Shown: positions 28,452 through 37,612, counted from the stretch's first letter. The stretch: 64,000 bases of DNA from Brevundimonas intermedia (GCF_004614235.1 NZ_SPVH01000006.1:1178001-1242000), one strand, 5' to 3'. Made by a program: numbers and translations. Notes: generated by a model from the letters alone, not told the origin.

Positions 28452-28745
28452 TCAGGCGTTGCAGACGGCCAGTTCGTCGGCGCTCAGTTCGACGCCCTTG
28501 TACGAGAAGGCGGTCACGGGACCGAACTTCTGAACCACGCGACGGCAGGCGCGCGTAGCGGGTTGCGGCGTGCCGCCCGACGCGGTGCAGGTCGCGCCTT
28601 CGCAAGACCAGCGCGCGCCGTCGATGATGGTGGCGCGAGCGGGCGCCGAGGCGGCGTCGGCCAGGGTCAGGCTGGTGGCGGCGGGGGCCTGGGCGACGGC
28701 CGGAGCGGCGGCGAACAGGGCGGCGGCGATGAGCAGGGCGCGCAT
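28452..28745 (-). CDS. Small secreted protein of unknown function
   Basis: A 97-residue protein with a clear signal peptide (MRALLIAAALFAAAPAVAQA). The mature part has four cysteines, in WSCEGATCTASG, TRACRRV and the C-terminal AVCNA, suggesting two disulfides. I do not recognise a named domain. It is convergent with gltX (17-bp gap). Confidence 0.8.
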   Translation of the reverse strand: MRALLIAAALFAAAPAVAQAPAATSLTLADAASAPARATIIDGARWSCEGATCTASGGTPQPATRACRRVVQKFGPVTAFSYKGVELSADELAVCNA

Positions 28746-28850
28746 GGAAAACTCTCCGAAATGAAGAACGGCGTCGTGCCGCTGCGCCCCAATGTCAGTT
28801 TTCCATAAAAACTGTCAATACGTAGTCGCGCGAATATTAGCGACGATCAC

Positions 28851-29456
28851 TTACCGCTGATCATGTTTCAACTGCGGCATGTCGCCGCCGGCCTGAACCT
28901 GGGCCATCGCCTCTTCGACGGTGTCGGCGACAGTCCAGGCGTCGAGGAACGAAGGCGGGGTCATGCCTTCCTCGACGCTGTGTTTCATCAGGGCGAAGAA
29001 GCCGTTCCAGAAGCCGTTCAGGTTCAGGAAGACGACCGGCTTGTGGTGCAGATCCAGCCGCTTCCACGACAGCAGTTCGACGACTTCTTCCAGGGTGCCG
29101 ATGCCGCCGGGGGCGACCACGAAGGCGTCCGACTGATCGTACATCAGCTGTTTGCGCTCGTGCATCGAGGTGACGACGACGGTCTCGACCTCGTCGAACA
29201 GGCGTTCGCGGCTGCGCAGGAAGGCCGGCATGATGCCGACGACCCGGCCGCCCGCGTCATGCGCGCCGCGCGCCGATGCGCCCATGAGGCCCACGCCGCC
29301 GCCGCCATAGACCAGCCGCCAGCCGGCCTCGGCAGCAAGCTTTCCGAAGGCGTAGGCCGCCTTGGTATAGGTGGGATCGGCGGTTTCGGAGGAGCCGCAG
29401 AACAGGCAGACGGACGAACCGTCGAAGGGCAGGAACGAAACGGGGGGCAGGGACAT
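28851..29456 (-). CDS. LOG-family (TIGR00730) nucleotide-monophosphate hydrolase-like protein
   Basis: A 201-residue Rossmann-fold protein of the LOG/TIGR00730 family, which cleaves N6-substituted AMP or related nucleotides to the base and ribose phosphate. The signatures are YGGGGVGLMG and the catalytic PGGIGTLEE, with SMHERKQLM between them. The ATG at 29456 (MSLPPVSFLPFD) is chosen over an in-frame start at 29513 because the fold begins with SVCLFCGSS. The cytokinin link is a plant role; bacterial substrates are uncertain. Confidence 0.88.
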   Translation of the reverse strand: MSLPPVSFLPFDGSSVCLFCGSSETADPTYTKAAYAFGKLAAEAGWRLVYGGGGVGLMGASARGAHDAGGRVVGIMPAFLRSRERLFDEVETVVVTSMHERKQLMYDQSDAFVVAPGGIGTLEEVVELLSWKRLDLHHKPVVFLNLNGFWNGFFALMKHSVEEGMTPPSFLDAWTVADTVEEAMAQVQAGGDMPQLKHDQR

Positions 29457-29567
29457 GGAGCCTCGAAGAAAACGAATACCCGATCTGGCCATGGCCAAAC
29501 CGACGGCGCTCAAGCTAACACAGGCTCAAGCCGCTGGGTCGCCAGTCCTATATCGTAGAGGCGAAGG

Positions 29568-30299
29568 ATGAAACGTCGGATGATCGTCGCGTGTGTCGCG
29601 GTCCTGGCTGCGGCGGCCTGTTCCGACCCGCAAGGCGGCGTGGCGGGGCCGACAGGGGCGGACGAAGCTTCGCCCTGGGTCCGGCCGCCGCTGATCGACG
29701 GTGTGACCCGTGATGGCGGGGTGCTGGTCGTGCGCGGGGCGGCGGGCCCGAACGCGCGCGTCGTGTTGCGTGCGCCGGGTGCGGCTGCTGTGGCCGCCAG
29801 CGCGGATGGGGCGGGCCGATTCGAGCTTCGGCTGCCGCCCCTGCACGGCGATGTGCGGTTCACGCCCGAGGTGCAGGTAGGCGAGGACGCCGCCGTCTCG
29901 CCCGAGACATTGGTGGTCATCCAGGGCGGGGCGGGGCCAGTCGTGTTGATCGCCGCAGGCCAGCCGACTGTCCGTCTGGACGGCGCGGGCGGTTTGGACG
30001 CGGTGGATTCGGACGGCGCCACGCTGATGGCGTCGGGTCAGGCGGAAGGGGCCGCGCCCGTCGTGGCCATAAACGGCGTCGGCGTGACGGCGACGGCGAT
30101 CGGGCGCGGGCGGTGGCGCGCCGTCACAGGGCAGTCAGACGCAGCGACGATCACGGTGAACGGCAAGAGCGTCGACTATCCGGGCGCAGGCGGTGCGACG
30201 GGTTTCGTCATTGAGAGGGCCGGGCAGGGCTGGCGGATCACCTGGCCCGTGGCGCCGAACGGTCGCCAGTCGGCGTGGCTGCCAGATCGGGTCGGTTAA
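29568..30299 (+). CDS. Predicted lipoprotein of unknown function
   Basis: A 243-residue protein with a lipoprotein signal: MKRRMIVACVAVLAAAACS, Cys at ~18. The mature part is beta-rich, Gly/Ala/Val-rich and lacks long helices. A repeating pattern of VVRGAAGPNARVVL-type strands suggests carboxypeptidase-regulatory-like or Ig-like folding. I do not assign a family. A terminator hairpin follows at 68 bp. Confidence 0.75.
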   Translation: MKRRMIVACVAVLAAAACSDPQGGVAGPTGADEASPWVRPPLIDGVTRDGGVLVVRGAAGPNARVVLRAPGAAAVAASADGAGRFELRLPPLHGDVRFTPEVQVGEDAAVSPETLVVIQGGAGPVVLIAAGQPTVRLDGAGGLDAVDSDGATLMASGQAEGAAPVVAINGVGVTATAIGRGRWRAVTGQSDAATITVNGKSVDYPGAGGATGFVIERAGQGWRITWPVAPNGRQSAWLPDRVG

Positions 30300-30367
30300 C
30301 CACTTGGAAACCAATTCGGTTAACTAAGAGGATCGTCCTTAGGGACACCATCACCGAACCTTATTTC

Positions 30368-30397
30368 AGCCCGGCGCCCCCCGCCGGGCTTCTTTTT
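30368..30397 (+). terminator. Rho-independent terminator
   Basis: AGCCCGGCG and CGCCGGGCT form a perfect 9-bp stem around a 5-nt C loop, followed by TCTTTTT. It ends the lipoprotein transcript, or a short RNA starting in the 68-bp gap before it. Confidence 0.88.
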
Positions 30398-30406
30398 GAT
30401 CGCAGA

Positions 30407-30748
30407 TCAGCCCTTGTCGGGCATGTCCTTCGCCTTTTCCGTGCGGTCGCGGAACAGGGCGGCGCGGGCCAGAAGGATCAAGGTGACCGGCGTGGTGACG
30501 GTCAGGAACAGGCCGATCAGGATTTCGCGCGGCATGAACCGCCCCTCGACCACCGTGAACCACACCACAGACGCCGCCAGCACCAGCGCCATGCCCAGGG
30601 TCGCCCCCAGAGTCGGGGCGTGGACACGTTCGTAGAAGGTCTTCAGACGCGTCAGGCCGACGGCGCCCAGCAGCGACAGAGCCGAGCCGGCGACAGCCAG
30701 ACCCACGACGACGAAGGCGGCCCATGCGGGGATCTGAGCCTCGGTCAT
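30407..30748 (-). CDS. mrpG: Mrp cation/proton antiporter subunit G
   Basis: A 113-residue membrane protein, last of the six-gene Mrp operon. It has three hydrophobic spans. The MrpG/PhaG core reads LSLLGAVGLTRLKTFYERVHAPTLGATLG, seen in two adjacent parts, then MPREILIGLFLTVTTPVT. The ATG at 30748 overlaps the mrpF stop by 4 nt. Confidence 0.93.
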   Translation of the reverse strand: MTEAQIPAWAAFVVVGLAVAGSALSLLGAVGLTRLKTFYERVHAPTLGATLGMALVLAASVVWFTVVEGRFMPREILIGLFLTVTTPVTLILLARAALFRDRTEKAKDMPDKG

Positions 30749-31026
30749 TCGATCACCTCGCCGCGCATCAGGAACTTGGCCAAGGCCACGGTGGCGGCGA
30801 AGCCAAGCATGCCGATCACCAGAGCGGCCTCGAAGTAGAGCTGGCTGTTGGTGCGGATGCCGAACACCACCACCAGAAGCATGCCGTTCAGAAAGAGGGT
30901 ATCCATGCCCAGAACGCGATCCTGGGCGCGCGGGCCGTGGATGATGCGCCACGCGGCCAGGCCCATGGCGCAGATCAGCATCAACTGGGCCAGACCCAGG
31001 CCCCAGGTCAGCACCGCCGCTGTCAT
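30745..31026 (-). CDS. mrpF: Mrp cation/proton antiporter subunit F
   Basis: A 93-residue membrane protein with three spans. The MrpF signature RIIHGPRAQDRVLGMDTLF follows the first span, then a TNSQLYFEAALVIGMLGF region. The start at 31026 sits in the overlap with mrpE, and its own stop overlaps mrpG by 4 nt. Confidence 0.93.
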   Translation of the reverse strand: MTAAVLTWGLGLAQLMLICAMGLAAWRIIHGPRAQDRVLGMDTLFLNGMLLVVVFGIRTNSQLYFEAALVIGMLGFAATVALAKFLMRGEVIE

Positions 31027-31511
31027 TCGAAAATCTCCATCAGCCGGCGCTCGTATCGGTCCTTGATCAGGCGCACCCAGGTCTCTTCGTCCACGAGGTC
31101 GAGCACATGCAGCAGCAGCCGGCCGGTCGCGGACTCGTACTCGACCCACAGGGTGCCGGGCGTCGAGGTGACGATGATGGCCAGGACCGCCAGGCCATAT
31201 CGATCACGCAGGTCCAGCGGGATATGGATGAAGCCGGACGTCCGCTCGTGGCGACGACGACCCAGGATGATCTGCGACACCGCCCAATTCGAGCGCACGA
31301 TGTCGCCGGCGACATCGATGGCGAGGCGCGCCATGGCCTTGGGCGCCTTCAGCCGCACGCGATCCACGCCCAGGGCCAGCATGATGATCGGCGCCAGCAG
31401 GGCCAGCAGCACGGCGAGCACCAGAGACGGCGGGGCGACCGAGGCGCTGAGCAGGATCGAGGCGACGAACAGGCCCAGCGACAGGACGGGGTAGGGCAGG
31501 ATGCGTCTCAT
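31023..31511 (-). CDS. mrpE: Mrp cation/proton antiporter subunit E
   Basis: A 162-residue subunit with two N-terminal membrane spans and a cytoplasmic C-terminal domain. The conserved stretch is DIVRSNWAVSQIILG, then TSGFIHIPLDLRD and ITSTPGTLWVEY-like sequence (VTSTPGTLWVEY here). It is needed for assembly of the Mrp complex in other bacteria. The start overlaps mrpD by 4 nt. Confidence 0.93.
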   Translation of the reverse strand: MRRILPYPVLSLGLFVASILLSASVAPPSLVLAVLLALLAPIIMLALGVDRVRLKAPKAMARLAIDVAGDIVRSNWAVSQIILGRRRHERTSGFIHIPLDLRDRYGLAVLAIIVTSTPGTLWVEYESATGRLLLHVLDLVDEETWVRLIKDRYERRLMEIFE

Positions 31512-33103
31512 CGGCCGCCTCCGCCCAGGACAGCGTGGATGTAGCCTTGCGGCTCGGCCAGCCAGGCCGCCGTATGGTCGGTGTAGATCAGCGCGGCCCC
31601 AGCGAAGATGGCCAGGAACACGCAGGCGCCGAGCAGGGCGGCGACGGCCGTCAGCTCGGCCGCGCCCACGACGAACGCCGGCGCATCCTCGTCGCGGGTC
31701 CAGATGGCGCCGACCCCCAGGCGGGTCAGGCCGATCAGGGCCCCGAGGCTGGACACCGACAGCACCGCCACCAGCGTCCAGGCCGCCGCGCCGCCGACGC
31801 CGACCAACGCGCTGATCATCGACAGCTTGCCGACGAAGCCCGCCAGGGGCGGCATCCCGGCCACCATCAGGGTGCAGATCAGGAAGGCGCCGCCCAAGGC
31901 CGCCACCGCCGCCGGGATGACAAGGCCGGGCTCGTTGCGTTCCTCATCGTCGAACGGATCGCGATATTCGTCGTCGAAGACGGCGCGCGCCTCACCCACG
32001 TCGGCCTCGCGTCCGCGCTGCAGGATCTCGGCCAGCAGGAACAGGGCTGCACAGGCCAGGGTCGAGCCGATCAGATAGAAGAGCGCGCCGCTGAGGGCCG
32101 CTGGGTCGCCGACGCCCAGGATCGCCAGCACGGTGCCCGACGAGATCATCACCCCGAACCCGGCGGCGCGGGACAGATCGCGCGAGGCGATCAGCCCGAA
32201 GGTGCCGAATGCGATGGTCGCCAGACCGCCGAACATCAGCCAAGTGAGCCCGAACCCGGCCGAGGCCCCTGCGTCTGCGCCGAACAGCAGCAGGCTGAGC
32301 CGGATGATCACATAGACCCCGACCTTGGACAGGATGGCGAAGACCGCCGCCGCCGGGGCGCTGGCGGCCGAATAGGTCGAGGTCAGCCAGAAGCCGACCG
32401 GCCACATGGCGCACTTGACCAGGAAGGCCGTGCCCAGCACCGCCGCCCCTATGTGGAACAGGCCCAGGTCGCTCGCCGCAATGGCCGGAACCCTGGTCGC
32501 CAGGTCCGCCATGTTCAGCGTGCCCGTCACTCCGTAGATCAGGCTGACCCCGATCAGGAACAGCAGAGAGGCGGTCAGGTTCACGGCGATGTAGATCAAG
32601 CCCGCCCGCACCCTGGCCTCGCCCGAGCCATGCAAGGCCAGGCCGTAGGAGGCGGCCAGCATCACTTCGAAGAAGACGAACAGGTTGAACAGGTCGCCGG
32701 TCAACAGGGCGCCGTTGACGCCCATGATCAGCAGCAGGAACAGGGCATGAAAGCGCGGCCCGGCCCGGTCCCAGCGCGCCAGGGCGAAGATCAAGGCGCA
32801 GCCGCCCAGAACGCTGGTCAGGGCCACCATCATCGTCGACAGCCGGTCGGCGACAAGCACGACGCCGTAGGGCGCCGCCCAGGATCCCAGGCGATAGACG
32901 CGAGCGGTGTCGCCGCCGCCCACCGCGCCATTGGCGCTTTCGTGCAGCAGGATCAGCGCCATGATCAGAATGGCCGCCATGGCCGCCAGGCTGAGCGAGG
33001 CCTTCAGGATGCGACGGCGCTCGTTCGCCATCAGCATGGCCGAGGCGATGATCATCGGCAGGACGATGGGGCCGATGATCAGGTGGGAATGCCAGTCGGT
33101 CAT
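31508..33103 (-). CDS. mrpD: Mrp cation/proton antiporter subunit D (complex I ND5/ND4-like)
   Basis: A 531-residue polytopic protein homologous to the proton-pumping NADH dehydrogenase subunits NuoM/N. Features are LVADRLSTMMVALTSV, LFNLFVFFEVMLAASYGL with a conserved membrane Glu, and VKCAMWPVGFWLTSTYSAA with the channel Lys. The start at 33103 (MTDWHSHLIIG) overlaps mrpC; longer upstream frames are not conserved. An unusual charged insert, READVGEARAVFDDEYRD, lies near residue 395. Confidence 0.94.
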   Translation of the reverse strand: MTDWHSHLIIGPIVLPMIIASAMLMANERRRILKASLSLAAMAAILIMALILLHESANGAVGGGDTARVYRLGSWAAPYGVVLVADRLSTMMVALTSVLGGCALIFALARWDRAGPRFHALFLLLIMGVNGALLTGDLFNLFVFFEVMLAASYGLALHGSGEARVRAGLIYIAVNLTASLLFLIGVSLIYGVTGTLNMADLATRVPAIAASDLGLFHIGAAVLGTAFLVKCAMWPVGFWLTSTYSAASAPAAAVFAILSKVGVYVIIRLSLLLFGADAGASAGFGLTWLMFGGLATIAFGTFGLIASRDLSRAAGFGVMISSGTVLAILGVGDPAALSGALFYLIGSTLACAALFLLAEILQRGREADVGEARAVFDDEYRDPFDDEERNEPGLVIPAAVAALGGAFLICTLMVAGMPPLAGFVGKLSMISALVGVGGAAAWTLVAVLSVSSLGALIGLTRLGVGAIWTRDEDAPAFVVGAAELTAVAALLGACVFLAIFAGAALIYTDHTAAWLAEPQGYIHAVLGGGGR

Positions 33104-33444
33104 GCGTCGGGCTCCTTGCCGTCGACATGGTCGCTGCCGGTGATGCCGCGCGCGGTCAGGATGACCACCAGGAAAAGCGCCGTCAGAGCGAAACTGATGA
33201 CGATGGCCGTCAGCACCAGGGCCTGGGGCGTCGGGTCGGTGTAGCGGGCGGGATCGAACACATCGCCCTTCAGCACCGGCGGGGCGCCCGACTTCAGCCG
33301 TCCCATGGCGAAGATGAAGATGTTGACCGCATAGGACAGTAGCGACAGCCCCATGATCACCTGGAAGGTGCGAGGCCGCAGCAGCAGCCACACGCCCGAG
33401 GCCGACAGCACGCCGATGGCGAGGGCGAGAACCAGTTCCATCAT
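33100..33444 (-). CDS. mrpC: Mrp cation/proton antiporter subunit C (NuoK-like)
   Basis: A 114-residue subunit with three spans, homologous to NuoK. It contains ASGVWLLLRPRTFQVIMG and LSYAVNIFIFAMG, then DPTPQALVLTAIVISFA, the MrpC/MnhC hallmark. Two adjacent Met codons stand at the start; the first (33444) overlaps the mrpA stop as ATGA. Confidence 0.94.
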   Translation of the reverse strand: MMELVLALAIGVLSASGVWLLLRPRTFQVIMGLSLLSYAVNIFIFAMGRLKSGAPPVLKGDVFDPARYTDPTPQALVLTAIVISFALTALFLVVILTARGITGSDHVDGKEPDA

Positions 33445-36359
33445 GACGGCTCTCCCTCCTCGGCGTCTCTTTGTTTGGGCTTGCGCAGCGACTGGTGCGC
33501 CAGGGCCACCAGGGTCAGGACCGTCGCGCCGACGACCAGGATCACCACGCCCAGGTCGAACAGGACGGCGCTGGCCAGGGGCACGCGGCCCAGTATCGGC
33601 AGGTCCGCGTACTGGAACCAGGAGGTCAGGAAGGGATAGCCGAACACCCATGACCCGATCCCGCTGAGCGCGGCGATCACCAGGCCGACGCCGATCCAGA
33701 AGATGGGTCGGATGGCCAGCCGCTCCTCAACCCACCGGGCGCCCGAGGCCATGTACTGCAGGATGAAGGCGATCGACAGGGTTACGCCGGCTGCGAATCC
33801 GCCGCCCGGCAGGTCATGCCCGCGCAGGAACAGGTGCACGGCCAGCAGGATGATGAAGGGGAAGATCCAGCGCATGACCACGCGCGGGATCAACATGGTC
33901 TCCTTCAGGGTATCGCCTTCCGAGCGGGTGTCGTGATCGCGGTCCGAGGCGTTCTGGGCCTTCTGCTGACTGGGATCCGGCAGGGTGTCGTCCGCTGGGC
34001 GGAACCGGCGCAGCAGGGCGAAGATCGTCAGGCCGACGATGCCCAGGACCGTGATCTCGCCGAAGGTGTCAAAGGCGCGGAAGTCGACCAGGATGACATT
34101 GACGATGTTGCGCCCGCCCGCGTCCTTGTAGGCGTGCTCGACGAAGAAGCGCGAAATCCCCTCGACCGAGGGCCGCGTCATGACGGCATAGGAGATGGCG
34201 GCCAGGGCTGTGCCGACGGCTGCGGCGATGACCAGGTCGATGCGGCGGCGACGACGCGAACGCCGCTCCATGGCCTGGGGCAGGCGGATGGTCTCCAGAC
34301 GTTTCGGCAACCAGCGCAGGCCCAGCAGCAGAAGGACGGTGGTCACCACCTCGACCAGCAACTGGGTCACGGCCAGGTCCGGCGCCGACAGCCAGACGAA
34401 GGACAGGCAACTGGCCAGACCCGCCCCGCCCATCAGAACGACGGCCGCCAGCCGGTGATACTTCGCCTGCCAGGCCGCCGCGACCGCGCAACTGGCGCCG
34501 ACCAGCCACAGGCCCGCAAAGGCCCAGTTCGCCAGGGTCGGCGTCGGCATGATCGGCCTGATGACCAGGCCCGCGCCAATGGCGGCCAGACCGCCCGCCA
34601 GCAGGGCGACCAGGACGATGGCGCGCAGCTGCGGCTGTTGCCGCGTCGCGCCGAACAGGCGGACCAAGGCTTCCGAACCCTTGAACAGTCCGGTCATCGC
34701 CCGTTCGAACAACCAGCCGCCGTTCAGCCGCTTCCAGCCCCAGGGCCCGCCGCGCGGATTGGCGTTGATCCGCTTGCCGAAGACGACATACAGGCCCACG
34801 CCCCCCGCCAGGGCAATGAGGCTCAGCACCAGCGGCAGGTTGAACCCGTGCCACAGGGCCAGGCTGTAATAGGGCAGGTCGAAGCCCAGCACCGAGACGG
34901 CGGCGCTCTTCAGGAACGGACCCACCGTTACGGCCGGGAAGATGCCCACGACCAGGCACAGCGCCACCAGCACCTCGACCGGACGCCGCATCCAGGCGAC
35001 CGGCTCGTGCGGCACGCGGTCCAGCTTGGTCGGCGGCGGGCCGAAGAAGGTCGTGTGGATGAAGCGCAGCGAATACAGGACGCTGAAGGCGCTGGCCAAG
35101 GTCGCCAGAGCGGGCAGCAGCAGGTTCAGGCCGTGGGTGTTCACGCTGGCCACCGCCTCGGCCAGGAACATCTCCTTGGACAGGAAACCGTTCAGCAGGG
35201 GCACGCCCGCCATGGCCGCCGCCGCCACCATGGCCAGGGTCGCGGTGAAGGGCATGAAGCGGAACAGGCCGCTGAGCTTACGCATGTCCCGCGTGCCGGC
35301 CTCATGGTCGATGATGCCGGCGGCCATGAACAGCGAGGCCTTGAAGGTGGCGTGGTTCACCGTGTGGAAGATGGCTGCGATACAGCCCAACGGGCTGCCC
35401 AGCCCCAGCAACAGGACGATCAGGCCCAGGTGGCTGATGGTCGAATAGGCCAGCAGGCCCTTCAGATCATGCTGGAAGATGGCGCACCAGGCGCCCAGCA
35501 ACAGGGTCGCCAGACCCATGCCGCCGACGATCAGATACCAGCTCTCCGTCCCCGCAAAGACCGGCCAGAATCGGATCAGCAGGAAGATGCCCGCCTTCAC
35601 CATGGTCGCGGAATGCAGATAGGCGCTCACCGGCGTCGGCGCGGCCATGGCGCGCGGCAGCCAGAAGTGGAACGGGAACTGGGCGCTCTTGGTCATGGCG
35701 CCCAGCAGCAGCAGGATCAGGGCCGGCAGATAGAGCGGGCTCTCCTGGATCGCGTCTCGCGAGGCCAGGACGACATCCAGATCGTAGCTGCCGACGATCC
35801 GCCCGATCAGGATCATGCCGACCAACAGGGCTATCCCGCCCGTCGCCGTGACCGTCAGCGCCATGCGCGAGCCTTCGCGCGCGGCCGAATTCTGGTGCCA
35901 ATAGCCGATCAGCAGGAAGGAAAAGAGGCTGGTCAGCTCCCAGAAGACGACCAGCTGGATCAGGTTGCCCGACAGCACCACCCCCTGCATCGCGCCCATG
36001 AAGGCCAGCAGGAAGGAGAAGAAGCGCGGCACCGGATCCTTCGGCGACATGTAGTAGCGGGCGTACAGCACCACCAAGGCGCCGATCCCCAGGATCAGGG
36101 CGCTGAACAGCCACGACAGCCCGTCCAGCCGCAGCACCAGATTGACCCCCAGCGACGGAAGCCAGGTGATCTCGTAGCGCAGCGTCTCTCCGTCCTGGAA
36201 CATGGGCCAAAGCGCCGCCAGACACCCCAGGCTGACCAATGCCACGACCCAGGACAGGATGGCCGCAGAGGTCCGTGCGTGACGCGGCAGACCGGACGCG
36301 ACGATGGCGCCGAGGAAGGGCAGCACGAGAATGATGACGAGGAGGAAGCTGATGGACAT
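33441..36359 (-). CDS. mrpA: Fused Mrp antiporter subunit A-B (MrpA plus MrpB domain)
   Basis: A 972-residue polytopic protein. Residues ~1-770 form the NuoL-like MrpA part, with WLFSALILGIGALVVLYARYY, SATMVKAGIFLL and LLAYSTISHLGLI. Residues ~815-960 form the MrpB/MnhB domain, with RWIFPFIILLAVHLFLRGH and GGGFAAGVTLSIAFILQYM; a charged linker (DPSQQKAQNASDRDHDTRS) joins them. No separate mrpB exists in the operon, so the fusion replaces it. This is the first gene of mrpA(B)-C-D-E-F-G, which exchanges Na+ or K+ for protons and supports pH and salt tolerance. All five junctions are 4-nt overlaps. Confidence 0.94.
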   Translation of the reverse strand: MSISFLLVIILVLPFLGAIVASGLPRHARTSAAILSWVVALVSLGCLAALWPMFQDGETLRYEITWLPSLGVNLVLRLDGLSWLFSALILGIGALVVLYARYYMSPKDPVPRFFSFLLAFMGAMQGVVLSGNLIQLVVFWELTSLFSFLLIGYWHQNSAAREGSRMALTVTATGGIALLVGMILIGRIVGSYDLDVVLASRDAIQESPLYLPALILLLLGAMTKSAQFPFHFWLPRAMAAPTPVSAYLHSATMVKAGIFLLIRFWPVFAGTESWYLIVGGMGLATLLLGAWCAIFQHDLKGLLAYSTISHLGLIVLLLGLGSPLGCIAAIFHTVNHATFKASLFMAAGIIDHEAGTRDMRKLSGLFRFMPFTATLAMVAAAAMAGVPLLNGFLSKEMFLAEAVASVNTHGLNLLLPALATLASAFSVLYSLRFIHTTFFGPPPTKLDRVPHEPVAWMRRPVEVLVALCLVVGIFPAVTVGPFLKSAAVSVLGFDLPYYSLALWHGFNLPLVLSLIALAGGVGLYVVFGKRINANPRGGPWGWKRLNGGWLFERAMTGLFKGSEALVRLFGATRQQPQLRAIVLVALLAGGLAAIGAGLVIRPIMPTPTLANWAFAGLWLVGASCAVAAAWQAKYHRLAAVVLMGGAGLASCLSFVWLSAPDLAVTQLLVEVVTTVLLLLGLRWLPKRLETIRLPQAMERRSRRRRRIDLVIAAAVGTALAAISYAVMTRPSVEGISRFFVEHAYKDAGGRNIVNVILVDFRAFDTFGEITVLGIVGLTIFALLRRFRPADDTLPDPSQQKAQNASDRDHDTRSEGDTLKETMLIPRVVMRWIFPFIILLAVHLFLRGHDLPGGGFAAGVTLSIAFILQYMASGARWVEERLAIRPIFWIGVGLVIAALSGIGSWVFGYPFLTSWFQYADLPILGRVPLASAVLFDLGVVILVVGATVLTLVALAHQSLRKPKQRDAEEGEPS

Positions 36360-36613
36360 TACGGCGGCGCGTCTCTCCGAAGTCTCGCGGTTGGCATGGC
36401 CGAACGCTCAAGGTTCGGCAAGGTTCTGATCGCCTTTCACCTACGAACTGGAATGCGGCGCGTCAAAGCGACACCACGGCGCGGCGGCGTTTGACGGCGG
36501 TCATGCGAGATGGCGACGGCAAGCAGCCCGGCGGGCTATGCCTGGCGAATATTGCTTTGTCTGGGAGGGACTTAGGTCAAAGGCCTGTAAGAACAGCGGC
36601 CTTTACTCCCGAG

Positions 36614-36688
36614 TGGCTCCGCGGGTAGGATTCGAACCTACGACCAGCCGATTAACAGTCGGCTGCTCTACCACTGAGCTACCGCGGA
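36614..36688 (-). tRNA. tRNA-Asn (anticodon GTT)
   Basis: The 75-nt gene folds as a standard cloverleaf. The acceptor stem TCCGCGG pairs with CCGCGGA, the anticodon loop CTGTTAA carries GTT (36654-36656 on the plus strand as aac), and the T loop is GGTTCGAATCC. The 3' CCA is encoded. Confidence 0.96.
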
Positions 36689-36730
36689 ACATGCTCGGGA
36701 GGCGGGCCTATAGCAGCGCCTGTTCTGATC

Positions 36731-37564
36731 TTGCAATGGGAAATTGACCAAATCGACCCGATAATTATCGACGATCCCGAAGACCCGCGTGTTGCGGCCT
36801 ATCGAGACATCCGCGAACGCGATCTGACGGGCCGCCAGGGTCTGTTCATCGCCGAGGGGGAGGTGGTGGTGCGTGGGCTGGCGTCGGCGGCGTCGCGCTG
36901 CCGGCCGCTGTCGCTGCTGCTGGCCGAGAAGAGGGTGGCGGTTTTGACGGATGTGATCCAGGCCCTGCCGTCTGCGACGCCCGTCTATGTGGCGCGCCAG
37001 CCGGTGCTGGACCGCATCGCCGGATTCGAGCTGCACCGGGGCATATTGGCCCTGGGCGAAAAGCCTGCGCCGCCGTCGCTGGCCGAACTGCTGGCGGATG
37101 TGGGGCCTCAGGATGTGTTCGTCGTCGCCAGTGGCATTGGCAATCATGACAATATGGGCGGGCTGTTCAGGAACGCCGCCGCTTTCGGGGCCAAGGCGGT
37201 GTTGCTCGATGCGACCTGCTGCGATCCCTTCTATCGCAAGGCCATTCGCGTCTCGGTCGGGGCCGTGTTGCGCACGCCGTTCGCCATTGCCGAGGCCGAG
37301 GTCATCGTGGACGCGCTGCAACAGGCGGGCGTCGAGGTGCTGGCCCTGACGCCGTCGGCGACCGAGCGCCTGTCGGATTATCGGCGGTCGGGGCCGGTCG
37401 CCCTGGTGCTGGGGTCGGAGGGGCCGGGTCTGCCGCGAAAGCTGATCGACCGCTGCCGGCCCATCGGCATCGCCATGGCGGGCGGGTTCGATTCGCTGAA
37501 CGTCGCCGCCACCAGCGCGGTGGCCCTGCATCATCTGACGACGACGGCGCTGGCGCGGGGCTGA
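36731..37564 (+). CDS. TrmH/SpoU-family RNA 2'-O-methyltransferase
   Basis: A 277-residue RNA ribose methyltransferase of the SPOUT class. An N-terminal substrate-binding domain holds GLFIAEGEVVVRGL. The knotted catalytic domain has motif 1 IGNHDNMGGLFRNAAAFG, motif 2 VALVLGSEGPGLP and motif 3 MAGGFDSLNVAATSAVALHH split over residues 250-270. The target (tRNA or 23S rRNA) is not determined by sequence. The start at 36731 would be TTG; no upstream ATG is in frame, so the exact start is uncertain. The gene is divergent from tRNA-Asn. Confidence 0.9.
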   Translation: MQWEIDQIDPIIIDDPEDPRVAAYRDIRERDLTGRQGLFIAEGEVVVRGLASAASRCRPLSLLLAEKRVAVLTDVIQALPSATPVYVARQPVLDRIAGFELHRGILALGEKPAPPSLAELLADVGPQDVFVVASGIGNHDNMGGLFRNAAAFGAKAVLLDATCCDPFYRKAIRVSVGAVLRTPFAIAEAEVIVDALQQAGVEVLALTPSATERLSDYRRSGPVALVLGSEGPGLPRKLIDRCRPIGIAMAGGFDSLNVAATSAVALHHLTTTALARG

Positions 37565-37570
37565 AAACGA

Positions 37571-37596
37571 GAAGGCCGCCCCGAGGGGCGGCCTTC
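37571..37596 (+). terminator. Hairpin terminator after the RNA methyltransferase
   Basis: GAAGGCCGCCCC pairs with GGGGCGGCCTTC, giving an 11-bp stem with a tight CGAG loop. It has no clear U-run. It lies between the methyltransferase and the opposing tRNA-Cys. Confidence 0.7.
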
Positions 37597-37612
37597 GTCC
37601 GTGTCATCGCGA

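Noticed and set aside
33816-36494. An 892-codon open frame on the plus strand opposite mrpA
   Set aside because: The composition is Gln/Arg/Gly-rich and low complexity, typical of an antisense shadow of a membrane-protein gene.
36360-36613. Possible gene between mrpA and tRNA-Asn
   Set aside because: The frames are short and lack start signals; the region probably holds only the mrpA promoter.
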